DNA of 64,000 bases from Ascarosepion bandense (GCA_037127315.1 JBBBDQ010001611.1:62001-126000); one strand, 5' to 3'; positions 11,481 through 23,235 are shown, counted from the stretch's first letter. Notes: generated from the sequence alone by a model not told the origin. Numbers and translations: made by a program.

Positions 11481-13299
11481 CCAACTTTTAATTTGAACTT
11501 TTAGAAAAAAAAAGATTCTTGAAATTTTCTATTTCCAGTAAGTGAAATATTTTTTGTATATTTCAAACAAAAATATTATTGTTTAGAATCTGAAAGTTTG
11601 TAATTTTTTCAATTCTTCTCCCATTTTTGTGCGATTGAAGCATTTGAAAAAATCAATTCTTGGTTTTAAAACTTTCAAAATTAGAATAAAAAATCTGTAA
11701 CATATAATTTTTAGAAACTTAGCAAATTTAATGTTGAATTAATCAGATTAACACAAGTATTACTTCTTTATAGCATAAAATTAAGAATAAAATTATTTCT
11801 TATAGACAGTGTCGTACATTCTGGCCATTCCCTTGTATTTGACAAATTGATAACATCTCGACAGTTGTCGGGAAAGATAAGTGTATGGCGACTGGAACTT
11901 ATAAAATTGTCAAAATCATTTCCAGTAACAAACCGTGAAGCACATGAAATTTTCATGGACACAGAAAAATTACCACATGCGGAAAAAATATATTCAAATA
12001 ATTATAAATTTAACAATTATTATAAAAATGCGATGGCTCGATGATTGTTTTAAACTTTCCAATTTTCGATTAGTAAATATAGTCTTTAATTAATAACGTA
12101 ACAGCCAAACACCTAAAAGTCTTTGAAATTATTTGATAATATGTTTTGAAACTTTATAAATAATTAGTTTTATTGGATTTTTTATCAAATGGGTGATCCA
12201 AATGGTGGGAAAGATAATTGATTATTTACACTCTCCAATAAACTTCGCGTTCAATTAATAAAACCAATTTTGATTATAAAATTTAATTTCCTAAAAACCG
12301 GAATGTGTTTTTACAGAGGAGTGCTGGGAGTACTATAGATATTCCTTTGTTTTAAGAATAATGAAAATGAAGACGATATTTATACTTAATATCAGTTAGA
12401 GATTAAATTTAGATATGAGAAAGACGGATCGAAAAAATTGGCGGTAAATTTATTGGAAAGAAATAGGAACAGAAAGAAGGAGTATGAAACAATATTAACG
12501 AGATCGTGTAAATAAATGTCGGAACCAGGAGTTGGATAGATATTAAAAAGACAAAAGTTTTTAAGCGCTAAAAAAGATAAGAATGTCGCGGAGAGCCATG
12601 ATCGTTCATATCTTCATGAAGCACGGTATGTACAAGGATTCAAAGCTCAAGTGTTTTGCATCATCTGCCGACGTCAGCATGATAGTTGAATAAAAAGTCT
12701 TTGAATAACCTTTGGGAGAAAGGCAATCTAATAATGAATAGTTAAGAATTTGGCAACGAATGTCAATCAAAATCTGGGGAGAAATGAAAAGTTAATATAA
12801 AAATCTGCCAAACAACAAAAAAATATTAGCAAGTTTCGTTGAAATATTGAATAAGTTAAAAGATATTTGACTTTTTGTTAGTCTTTCAATAATTAAATCT
12901 GCAAAGTAACTAAATCAAATATTTCATCATGATATTTTGACAAGTCTAAACGAAAAGACATCTTCGAATCTTCTCATCCCAGGATCAAATATATAATTCT
13001 ATTTTGAATTTTCAAAACAAAAACTCTTTACTGTGCTTTCGTAAAGTCCAATTCATTAAAGACTTATTAACATAGACACACATTGAAAAATATCCAATTT
13101 AAGAATAACTAAGAAATACTTAAAAGTCCTTTGGTAAAATAATCTTAATAAAGGACAAAGGCTGGTGGCTAGTCAATGTTTAAGCAGAAATAAATAAACT
13201 TGGCACGAAAAAATCATGAACAACTTATTTGAAATATGAAATGAACTAAAACATATTTTTTTCATATTTAAATATAGATTAAACCCCTTGTTAACATTC
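11481..13299 (+). repeat. Upstream region of unit B
   Basis: AT-rich sequence shared with the regions upstream of D, E and G and, inverted, A and F. The most conserved part is at about 12540-12760 (around AAGCGCTAAAAAAGATAAG and ATCTGCCGACGTCAGCATGA), repeated near 20640, 40870, 57200 (inverted), 58440 and 63310. Fragmentary frames over it are interrupted differently in each copy. No gene is supported. Confidence 0.6.
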
Positions 13300-13477
13300 C
13301 AAAGACAATTCTTTATTGAAAAGTACTAATCCTTTCATAAGACAACAAAGGGAATTAAATTAAGTCACGTAGATATTCTGCTATAAAAATCGGGCTCTCT
13401 CACATCTAAGTCACTTTCTTTGACAACGTTCAACTGTTGAATCGTCAATTTGTGTTCCCACAACACAGCACCACAAA
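13300..13477 (+). promoter_or_regulatory. Promoter and non-coding exon 1, copy B
   Basis: TATAAAAA at 13382-13389. The untranslated exon starts near 13411 and ends at 13477, before GTAAGT at 13478. Palindrome TTCAACTGTTGAA at 13429-13441. The promoter block upstream of TATA matches the other copies. Confidence 0.78.
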
Positions 13478-13672
13478 GTAAGTCAATACAATTATTATTA
13501 TCGCTATTTCTTTACATTTACATTTGTGAACAATTTTATATTCACACAGTTTTGCTAAAATAGGAATCTGTATTTCGTGATGGTTTAATTTTTCCGATGT
13601 CTTACCATTTAAATTTTAAGTCAAATCAATGAATATCATCTGTGTGTGTGTTTGTGTTTCTATTTATTTGTT

Positions 13673-13676
<4 letters not shown>

Positions 13677-13729
<53 letters not shown>
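13677..13729 (+). repeat. (GT)n microsatellite in intron 1, copy B
   Basis: An uninterrupted GT tract about 200 nt downstream of the first donor, at the same place as in other copies but of different length. Valine/cysteine-rich translations across it are artefacts. Confidence 0.9.
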
Positions 13730-13730
<1 letters not shown>

Positions 13731-14274
13731 CTATATTAAACGTCAAACGTCACAGATTCCATATATATGGAGAAATAGGTCATTCTTGTACTGCAATAGA
13801 GAAATCTTTGATTGGTAGCTTCAGATGCAACAGGCTTCAACGTTCATGTCTCATTTCGGTCAATGGGTGTCTTAAGATATTTGTGCGTAAATGAATAACA
13901 CTAACATGAAAAAAATTTGAACTTACCCCTGCTTTCCCGCGCTTAACGTTTATTGATTATATCAACTGCATGTCCAACATTGCAGCAGATGAATATCGAA
14001 GTCATATACTTAAATATTTACCGGATATGGCCGCAAAGGACAATTTGCTTTTTTGACGTAAGCAGGTGCTAATAGATATTAAATAAAATACATCATGCTT
14101 TCAATTTATAAGTCGGCCTACATATTACTATATAATAATGAAAAATATTAGTTATTACCTATAAGGAAATTCAAGATAACTACCTTAACTATTGCGAATG
14201 AGTGAGGGCCTGCAAAACTTTTTATACCATTATTATATATTATTAATTATTTTGAATATTTTTTACAGATCATC

Positions 14275-14713
14275 ATGTCTGGAAAACTCATCTTTCTTTT
14301 GGCTCTCTGCGTCTTTACTGCCTTCGCAGGTACGAATAATTAATATATTTTAAGTCATGCATAATTATTTTACATATTTTATCAGATTTCTTTTAAATGT
14401 TTTTAACTGAACTGTAACTGCTTTGCCCAAAATATTCTTTTCAGAAATTCTGAAAGAGATTTCATCTAATATGTAGAATATATATTGCAAATATGAAAAC
14501 AAATTTATTAAATAATCACATTACATTCTACAATGAAAAAATATTTTTTAACTAAAACTATGATATGATTAATAATGTTTTTGTTTCTTTTCAGTAAGCA
14601 ACGTCATCGCAGAGGAACAGCAAGAAGCTTCTGGTGAAGATGTTCAAGTGACTGAGGAGACAGCCACAGAAGCTGCCGCCGATGCCGATGCTGAAGGCAG
14701 CAATGAGTCATAG
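14275..14713 (+). CDS. Secreted acidic mini-protein, copy B (two coding exons)
   Basis: Exons are 14275-14329 and 14595-14713, encoding 57 aa: an 18-residue hydrophobic start (MSGKLIFLLALCVFTAFA), a cleavage region near 19-24, and an acidic, Ala-rich tail. Donor GCAG|GTACG, acceptor TTTTCAG|TAAGC, phase 1 intron. The exon acceptor TTTTACAG ends at 14268, so six untranslated bases precede the ATG. Poly(A) signal at 14775-14780. Head-to-head with copy A about 5.5 kb away, promoter to promoter. The protein is identical to the other five copies; only silent changes are seen, and only in the first coding exon. No homologous family is recognised. Confidence 0.87.
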
Positions 14714-14780
14714 ACAATTGAAATACTGGACATGATTACTTTTCATTTTGCTATTGTAACATTTCAATGTGCAAAATAAA

Positions 14781-15375
14781 AGAAGATTGTTGATTTGAAT
14801 TTAACGTTTTGTCCTTATTTCTATCACTGATTTTAACATAGCAAATGATTTGTAAAACTTATTTTGACACCGACGGTGAATTTAGAGAAATATTGTTTAT
14901 GAAATATACATTTCATTTCGACAGGAAAATGTGTCAGAATTTTATTAGTGTTCATTCTGATTTCATTTGTTTTTTGTTATGTTGGGCCTCTAATTTATTG
15001 GTGTTAATAAAGCATCTGTGATTTGTGAAAAATTGTCAGTCCTTTCTCAAATGGTCTATATTTTATGGACTTTAACAAATATATTATTAAACTGTGTGCC
15101 CAGATTAATCGCAATGAACGCATAAAAATCATTGATGATATATCTCTAAAGAAACATTATTGAAGAATATCAAACATTTATCGCTTGAAACTAAATAACT
15201 CTTTAAACATCCTTATTTCGTTGTAACACTGTAAGTGATTCTATTTGCACACACGTTAAACGGATGTAGACGGACACTGGATTTGAACAGTGATAGGTAT
15301 TTGGAAGATATCTATGCCTGCATATATGTTTATTCCCAAAACAGTCAACCTTTTCTCCTTTTCTTAGGAGGGCCT

Positions 15376-15425
<50 letters not shown>

Positions 15426-16089
15426 AAAAAGAAAGAGAAGGTGAAAGCAGGAGGGGAATAGACACGGGCTGGGCCGACAGTAGAGAGTCCGAACACAGAG
15501 TTTTTCCGTGGAATCACTGTTATTATTAGATTTTTCTCATGTTGCCGAATGAAAGGCTTCACCTGATTCTCCACTAGTTTTGCTTTTCTCTCTTTGCACA
15601 ATACTTTCAAAAAGGCAATTGTCCAGAAAAGTTGCAGGAGATTCTGAAGTCGTCTGGAGGCAATGGTTCAAGCCAATGACGATAATTCTCTGTAAATTTA
15701 CTTTTTAATATTCCAAGATCTTTTCTGTAATTCTGGCTATTTATATTTTTAAAATCAGATGTCACAGTTACTTTCGTTATTTAAACATCAAATATATTTA
15801 TTGAAACCATATTATGAATTTACATGAATTATATGTTTTAAGATATTTGCCGTAGATGGAAAAATGGTGAAATTCCGATGTTGAATTCAGAATATTTTAA
15901 GGGCCCGACAGATTGGAAGACTTTACTGAATGCATTTCATATTATTGTCAGATTTGCTCAATATACAGTTTTGAGTATCGGACCCGGGTAACTTTCTTGG
16001 AATAAGAAAACAAAAGACTACATTTCTGGTATATCAAATCATCTAATATGTGTCATGAATACCTTGGCAGTGTTTTAACAGGGAATGAA
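14781..16089 (+). repeat. 3' flank of unit B, part 1
   Basis: Contains the tRNA-like T-arm/GA-rich block (15190-15610, GA run 15376-15427) and AT-rich sequence shared with units A, D, E, F and G. Short open frames over the GA run (for example 15203-15610) are low complexity. No gene. Confidence 0.6.
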
Positions 16090-16500
16090 AGATGCTACAC
16101 CAAAATATGAAGGCGCGTTGAAGTCTCTAAAATTAAGTAAAGTATAAAAAATCGGGAAAACATCGTTAGAAACAAAGGAAAAATTTCTAGACTGTTATGG
16201 AATATCGGTCGCTATAAATGGCAGCCTACACTTAAATATCTGATCAGAGATGAATTAGAAAATTCAGGAAAGAGAAATCTGGTTCGACAGAGAATCACAT
16301 CGTGTGAAAATAGGAGCAGCATCAAAAAAACTAATGTAGAGTATCAGTTTACATATCCGTTCAGAGCTGGTATCTCGGATACTAATAATAAATCCACTAC
16401 ATATATTGGCTTTACTACAACCCCGCTCTTCCGTAGACTTGTTGTCTTCTTTATGATCAGAGTTAAATTAAACAACATTTCTAAGAAAAACATAACAATG
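16090..16500 (+). mobile_element. Penelope-like element remnant, GIY-YIG region (unit B, best copy)
   Basis: One frame stays open from about 16204 to 16460. It reads GRYKW.PTLKYLI.DELENSGKRNL, then EYQFT.PF, then TTYIGFTTTPLFRRL. The last two pieces match the spacing of the Y-F-T-C-P and Y-I-G-x-T motifs of Penelope-type GIY-YIG endonucleases. The expected Cys after YQFT is Tyr here, and the frame is lost after the FRRL motif, so it is a fossil. Paralogues: 3425-3770 (-), 26080-26480, 45440-45860 and 51740-52140 (-). Confidence 0.6.
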
Positions 16501-17459
16501 TAGTTAATATTAGACAGATTTTAGCCGATAACACAATAATTCTCACTCATACGCTCAGTAAAATGTAACCTTCACATATTGGAGGCCATATACATTAAAT
16601 CAAATGAATAAAATCACATTTCAATCTGGTCAGAACACATTACATTTCATTTAGACATATAGTTCTGTTAACGTATCTTTATGTTAACGACGCTGTAACT
16701 TCTCTGAAGGTGGCTAACAATCAGCATAATGAAATAAGTATTCAAAGGTTGGACAACTTTTGTCTGTATTTTTACATAAACTTAAAGACAAATACTGTGT
16801 ATGGAACGGCACATGATTAAACATAATAGACATTCATTTTCTGTTATGTTTATTAGTACTTTTTAGTATATATATCCGGGATTAATATATATATATATAT
16901 ATACATATGTATATATACACACACACAGTTGGTGATTTCGCACACGAATACATATACACACTTACTTTTATGTATCAGTTTTAATTTAAAGTGATAAATA
17001 AAATCGTTGTTTGTAAATTCAGAGTAATTTCCCTTGATTTTCTCAAGCGGCATGGAAATATTTACGTACTATATAATTGTCAAGCAAAGACCAAAGGTTT
17101 CATAGTTGAAAATAGAGGGAGTCTTTTAGCAACTTGAAGGGCATGTTGACGAATGTATATGATTGTTTTTCTCATATTGGTTTATTAATTGTATTTCATA
17201 TCACTTTATTTTCATCATTATCTGATTTCTGCTGTGTTCCCACAACCTACCAAATCTGCAGAAAGACATAACTCAGTTAGTGCTGTGTTGCTATGGCTAC
17301 ATTTCATTTGTTTTTTATCTCCCATATTATTCTTTTTATGTCATTTTTCATTATAATTTGATTTCTGCTATGGTCGCACTACCAACCAAGTCTGTAGGGA
17401 GACATTATGCAGTTCGTTTTGTGTTATTATAGCTCCATTTTATATTTTTAATATCGACA
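16501..17459 (+). repeat. 3' flank of unit B, part 2
   Basis: AT-rich, with a (TA)n/(AC)n tract at 16889-16925. A local tandem duplication follows: a segment around TTTCTGCTGTGTTCCCAC (about 17225) recurs in diverged form around TTTCTGCTATGGTCGCAC (about 17364). Unit E keeps the same duplication (46705 and 46846); unit D has one copy (27172). No gene. Confidence 0.55.
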
Positions 17460-19400
17460 TAACATCTCTAGCCTTACATAGACAAAGGTGTCCTTTCTTT
17501 CTCGGCTGTATTGAACAAGATAATTTTTGTATGTCTCTTAAGCTGTGGTTTCCAGTGATTCTTTCAATGTATTTTTTGTTCCATTCTTTATCATTTCAAG
17601 TGCACCCACACTCACTGTTACGATATTTGTTTTCAATGTCTACATTTTTCTCTTTCAATTTCCAGGTTTCTATTGTGCTGTTTCTTATTTTATTTTCCAC
17701 ACTCACACACTCAATAAAAATTAATTCACACCACGTGTATCTCAAAAAAAATACAATTGCGCGGAAATTCACTCTTTACCATACCCTGTGGGGTCAAAAA
17801 CAACGACGGCTCACTCAAAAGTTCGGACGTAATGGAAAGCACACCACGTGGTCAAAAATCTGTTTTATTGATCAATCAGGGCTCGACATAAGGAACCCAT
17901 TTCTTAATCTCCCCGGAGCCTCACCATTCAAATATAAAATAAGGTAGAAACTCGCAACAAACCAGAGGAACAGTGACAAAGGCACACGGACAGCTTCGAG
18001 CACACACAGAGAGAATTCAGCAGTTCACACAACAGTCAGTATCACGTTTCAGTAAATATTCAAACTGAATTTTATTCCAATATCATCACTGAAGCATTTT
18101 ACAGTTTGGAGAAAACCTTCTAGCCCATTGTCATTCTTAGCATACAACTTAAATCATCTTTTGAGCTATTTTATAACCACATTCTGTCTTGTTAATTTGA
18201 CTGTTTAATGCTATTACTGATATGCAAAATAGTAAGAGAGACAAAGCGTCACCTTGAAATATACCTCTGGTGTTTATTTCACCAGACTTATAGGTTCTAT
18301 TTATATGATTGAGGTAAAAGTTTGTTTTCCATGTCAACATACATTGTTTGATGAAATTGATGATGATTGGTGATACCTTGTACATATTTAAAATCTTTAA
18401 TTTCCAGTAATATAATACACTAGTGAATGTCTTACGATAAATCCATCAAGGCAGTACTAAGATGTATCTTTGCATTGAATCAGATTTCCAAAATCATCAT
18501 ATTAATACATAATTGGTGTTTACATCTGTAACAGACTCGTTTGCACGCTATTTGTTGAAGCTGTAGTATGTCCTTTCTTTTCAATAACAAATAATTTGCT
18601 TTGTTAAAATAGATGTTAATAGTTTGTATGTTGTTGGAAGGCAGGTAACTGGTCTGTAGTTGTTTGGATTATTGGGTCACTAATCTGGATAGAAGAAAGG
18701 TAATTCCTTTGGTCATCCATGCAGGAATTTTAGTGGAATTGTTAACCATTACTTGAAGTTCTTTGGCCAGATGTCTAAGTGCGGCATTTAAATAATATAG
18801 CCAAATGTTAGGAATTTTATTTATTCCTGGAAATTTTCACTTGTGTGCTTTTTCAGTTTACATTTAACATCCTCTACTCTGATTCCAACCCATGTCTGTT
18901 CTGATTCATTTTTCATTCGTTCAGTTACTTGCGCAACCCGGTCTGCTTATTTGTTAGTTTCTTTAGGGAAAGCCCATATGTTTTCCCTAGAATTGTATAA
19001 CATCTTCCATTCCTGTAGACGGACGGTCATTTCAATACTTGTCTTACCTATTTCCCTGTAAAATTTCATTGCATCTGTTTGAAAAATCTTGTTTTGTCTG
19101 TAGAATCTTGATCTTTTCTCATAGCGTCTTATACTTTGAGCTTTCAGTTGTATTCAGTTCTGTCTGATTTACTTTTCCTTCGATTAGTGATTCCTGAATT
19201 TATTGCATTTGCAATAATACTGATCGTTTCGATGATTGACGAATCTGTTAAAGAGTTTCTTTTGCGTACATATCTTAAAGCAACTACCGGAGAAAATATC
19301 TGTTAGGAATTTACGGTAGATTTTTAGTTGATTGACGTTAACAAAACTTGACCAGGTACATCTACTCATTTTCGAAAACAAATTTTATATGGAACTTTTA
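17460..19400 (-). mobile_element. R4/Dong-like LINE copy, interrupted at 17686-18048
   Basis: On the minus strand: the C-terminal tail (17460-17685, like the GALEMIKNGTKKYIERIPGNP-type end seen in unit D), an insertion or replacement at 17686-18048, an RT fragment at 18149-18385 (HINRTYKSGEINTRGIFQGD), early RT near 18560-18720, and 5' sequence at 18990-19400. Here the AGCCCATA...TTTTCCCTAG region is uninterrupted, unlike the copies carrying Jockey insertions. All frames are broken. Confidence 0.65.
17686..18048. mobile_element. Unidentified insertion of about 360 bp inside the R4 LINE
   Basis: This segment is absent from the R4 copies at 27 kb and 47 kb and is less AT-rich than its surroundings. 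It is bounded by TCTAT|TGTGCTG on the left and a CACGTTTCA|G context on the right. TG...CA-like edges, an AATAAA and a repeated CACACCACGTG motif (17732 and 17842) would fit a solo LTR or a small non-autonomous element. I see no clear target duplication, and some R4 sequence is missing at the site. Confidence 0.4.
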
Positions 19401-21319
19401 GAAATAGAATTATTTCTTGAAACATTTTTTTTAGATTTTGTTGAAAGGTAAATGATTCAATTTTCTATTTCCAGTAAGTGAAATATTTTTGTGTATTTCA
19501 AACAAAAATATTGATTAGAATCTAAAAGTTTGCAAGGTTTTTTAATTTTTCAAATTTTCTCCTATTTATGTGCGATCGAGGCATTTCTAAACAAAAATCA
19601 ATTCTTGGGTTTAAAACTTTCAAAAGTAGAATGTTAATCTGGAACACATAATTTTTAGAAAATTAGCTAATTTACTGTTGAATTAATCAGATTTACACAA
19701 GCATTACTTCTTTATAGTATAAAATTGAGAATAAAATTGTTTCTTATAGACAGTGTTGCACATTCTGACCATTCCCTTGTATTTGACATATTGATGACTG
19801 CTCGACAGTTGTGGGGAAGGATAAGTGTATGGTGACTGGAAATTATGAATTTGTCAAAGTTATTTCCAGTAAGAAACCGTGAAACACATGACATTTTCAT
19901 GGACACACAGAAATTGCCACATGCAAAAAAAAACAAAAAACACTTCAAATAATTAAAAATTTATAGATTATTGTAAAAATGCGATGGCTCAATGATTTAT
20001 GTTAAAATTTCCTATTTTCGATTAGTAAATATAGTCTTCAATTAATAACGTAACAGCCCAACATCTAAAAATATTTGAAATATTTTGAAAATATTTTTTG
20101 AAACTTTATAAAAAATTACAATTTACAAATTAAAACATTTCTTTTAAAATTGCATTAATAACCGAATTTCTATTTTTTAGCCTATAATGTCTTTAATATA
20201 TATTGTTAATTAAAGCAAAAAGAGGCTTAACTAATTAAATAATGTCATAGTTTTATTGCATTTTTTATCAAATTGGTGAGCAAAGTGGTCAGAAAGATAA
20301 TTGATTATTTACACTCTCCAGTAAATTTTGCGTTCAACTTATAAAATCAATTTTGACTATAAAATTTAATTTCGTAAAACGAGGAATGTCTTTTTACAGA
20401 GTAGTGCTGGGAATACTATAGATATTCCTTTGTTTTAAGAAAAATTAAACTGAAGACGACATATATACTTAATATCAGTTAGAGATTAAATTTAGATATG
20501 AGAAAGAAGGATCGAAAAAATTGGCGGTAAATTTATTGGAAAGAAAAAGGAACAGAAAGAAGGAGTATGAAACAATATTAACGAGATCGTGTAAATAAAT
20601 GTCGGAACCAGGAGTTGGATAGATATTAAAAAGACAAAAGTTTTTAAGCGCTAAAAAAGATAAGAATGTCGCGGAGAGCCATGATCGTTCATATCTTCAT
20701 GAACCACGGTATGTACAAGGATTCAAAGCTCAAGTGTTTTGCATCATCTGCCGACGTCAGCATGATCGTCGAATAAAAAGACTTTGAATAATTTTTCGGA
20801 GAAATGCGCTCTAATAATGATTAGTAAAGAATTTGGCAACGAATGTCAATCAAAATCTGGTGAGAAATGAAAAGTTGATATAAGAATCTGCCAAACAACA
20901 ATAAAATGTAAGCAGGTTACTTTGAAATATTGAATAAGTTAAAAGATATTTGACTTTTTGTTAGTCTTTTAAGAATTAAATCTGCAAAATATCTAAATCA
21001 CTTATTTCATCATGATATTTTGACAAGTCTAAACAAAAAGACGTTTTCGAATCTTCTTATCTGAGGATCAAATATTTACTTCTACTTAGAATTTTCAAAA
21101 CAAAACAAAACTTTACTGTGCTTTCGTAAAATCCAGTTCATTAAAGGTTAATGACATATTAACGTAGAGAGATATTGAAAAATATCCGATTTAAGAATAA
21201 AAACGAAATACCTTAAAGTACTTATAGGTACTTTATTTACTTAAAGTAAAATAATCTTAATAAAGGACAAAGGCTGGTGGCTAGTCATATATAAATAAAG
21301 ATTAAACCCCTTCTTAACA
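19401..21319 (+). repeat. Upstream region preceding copy C
   Basis: Homologous to 11481-13299 (unit B) and 39681-41600 (unit E), including the conserved block near 20640-20800. Only fragmentary open frames; no gene supported. Confidence 0.6.
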
Positions 21320-21500
21320 TTCCAAAGAGAATTCTTTATTGAAAAGTACTAATCCTTTCATAAGACAACAAAGGGAATTAAAGTAAGTCACGTAGATATT
21401 CTGCTATAAAAATCGGGCTTTCTCACATCGAAGTCACTTTCTTTGACAACGTTCAACTGTTGAATCGTCAATTTGTGTTCCCACAACACAGCACCACAAA
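21320..21500 (+). promoter_or_regulatory. Promoter and non-coding exon 1, partial copy C
   Basis: TATAAAAA at 21405-21412. The untranslated exon ends at 21500, with donor GTAAGT at 21501. All core elements match the complete copies, but no coding exon follows. Sequence is nearly identical, inverted, to copy A. It lies 929 bp upstream of the copy D TATA box and could act as an alternative first exon for D. Confidence 0.7.
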
Positions 21501-21696
21501 GTAAGTCAATACAATTATTATTATCACTATTTCTTTACATTTACATTTGTGAACAATTTTATATTCACACAGTCTTGCTAAAATAGGAAGCTGTATTTCA
21601 TGAAGGTTTATTTTTTTCGATGTCTTACCAATTACGCTTTAAGTTAAATCAATGAATATCATCTGTGTGTGTGTTTGTCTTTCTGTTTATTTGTGA

Positions 21697-21738
<42 letters not shown>

Positions 21739-21935
21739 ATCCTATCTTTAACGTCAACTTTCCACAGATTCCATATATATGGAGAAATACCTCATTCTTT
21801 TAATGCAATAGACAAATTTTTGATTGGTTGCTACGGATGTGACAGGCTTCAACGTTCATGTCTCATTTCGGTCAATGGGAGTCTTAAGTAATTTGTGCGA
21901 AAATGAATGACACTAACCTGATAAGAAATTGAATA
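21501..21935 (+). pseudogene. Truncated intron 1 of copy C
   Basis: Holds the (GT)n tract (21698-21735) and the conserved intron block. At about 21935 it jumps (GATAAGAAATTGAA|TATATATAATTC) to sequence normally found upstream of a promoter. Both coding exons and the rest of the unit are absent, consistent with an unequal exchange or deletion. Confidence 0.75.
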
Positions 21936-22249
21936 TATATAATTCTATTTGGAATTTTCAAAACAAGTCTTTTTACTGTGCTTTCGTAAAATCCAATTCA
22001 TTAAAGGTTAATGACGTATTAACATAGACACACATTCAAAAATATCCGATTAAAGAATAAATACGAAATACTTAAAAGGCCTTTGGTAAAATAAATCTTA
22101 ATAAATGCCAAAGGCTGGTGGCTAGTCAATGTTTAAGCAGAATTAAATAAATTGGCACGAATAAATCATTAACAACTTATTTGAAATATGAAATGAACTA
22201 AAACATATTTTTGTCCTAAATAAGTAAAGATTAAACCCCTTCTTAACAT

Positions 22250-22429
22250 TCCAAAGAGAATTCTTTATTGAAAAGTAATAATCCTTTCATAAGACAACAA
22301 AGGGAATTAAAGTAAGTCACGTTGATATTCTGCTATAAAAATCGGGCTCTCTAACATCTAAGTCACTTTCTTTGACAACGTTCAACTGTTGAATTGCCAA
22401 TTTGTGTTCCCACAACACAGCACCACAAA
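22250..22429 (+). promoter_or_regulatory. Promoter and non-coding exon 1, copy D
   Basis: TATAAAAA at 22334-22341; exon 1 ends at 22429 before GTAAGT. The palindrome TTCAACTGTTGAA is intact. The same conserved proximal block lies upstream. Confidence 0.76.
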
Positions 22430-22625
22430 GTAAGTCAATACAATTATTATTATTGCTATTTCTTTGTATTCACATTTGTGAACAATTTTATATTCAGAGA
22501 GTTTTGCTAAAATAGGAATCTGTATTTCATGAAGGTTTATTTTTTCCGATGTCTTACCAATTACACTTTAAGTCAAATCAAGGAATATCATGTGTGTGTG
22601 TGTTTGTATTTCTCTTTATTTGTGT

Positions 22626-22639
22626 ATGTGTGTGTGTTA

Positions 22640-22700
<61 letters not shown>

Positions 22701-22714
22701 GGTGTGTGTGTGTG
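22626..22714 (+). repeat. (GT)n microsatellite with GGGT interruptions, intron 1 of copy D
   Basis: Compound GT tract with a (GGGT)-type insert near 22692-22702, at the equivalent site to the other copies. Confidence 0.9.
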
Positions 22715-23235
22715 TTTGGGATTTCCTCTATATGGAGAAATGGGTCATTCTTGTACTGCAATAGGAAAATTTTTGATTGGTAGCTACGGATATGATAGGC
22801 TTCATCATTCATGTCTCATTTCGGTCAATGGGCGTCTTAAGATATTTGTGCGTAAATGAATGACACTAACCTGATAAGAAATGGAACTCGGCTCAGCTTT
22901 CCCACACTTAACGTTTATTGATTACATCAATTGCATGTCCAACATCACAGCAGATGATAATCGAAATTATATTAGATATTTACCGGATATGGCTGGAAAG
23001 GACAATTTACTTTTTTGACGTAAGCACGTGCTAACAGATAATAAATAAAATAAATAATGCTTTCAATTTATATGTCGCCTGACATATTACTAAATTATAA
23101 TGAAAAATATTAGTTATTACCTATAAAGAAATTCAAGATAACTACCTTAACTTTTGCGAATGAGTGAGGGCCTGCAAAACTTTTTAAAACATTATTATAT
23201 ATTATTAATTATTTGAATTTTTTTTACAGATCATC

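Noticed and set aside
13646..13894. Val/Cys-rich frames across the GT tracts in intron 1
   Set aside because: They come from (GT)n translation and lie inside an intron.
15203..15610. 135-aa frame over the GA-rich block (also 5611-5868, 24133-24501, 60979-61338)
   Set aside because: Low-complexity Ser/Leu/Phe or Arg/Glu runs from a GA/CT microsatellite; not conserved as protein.
17531..17947. 138-aa plus-strand frame
   Set aside because: It crosses the R4 LINE tail (antisense) and an unidentified insertion; no support as a gene.
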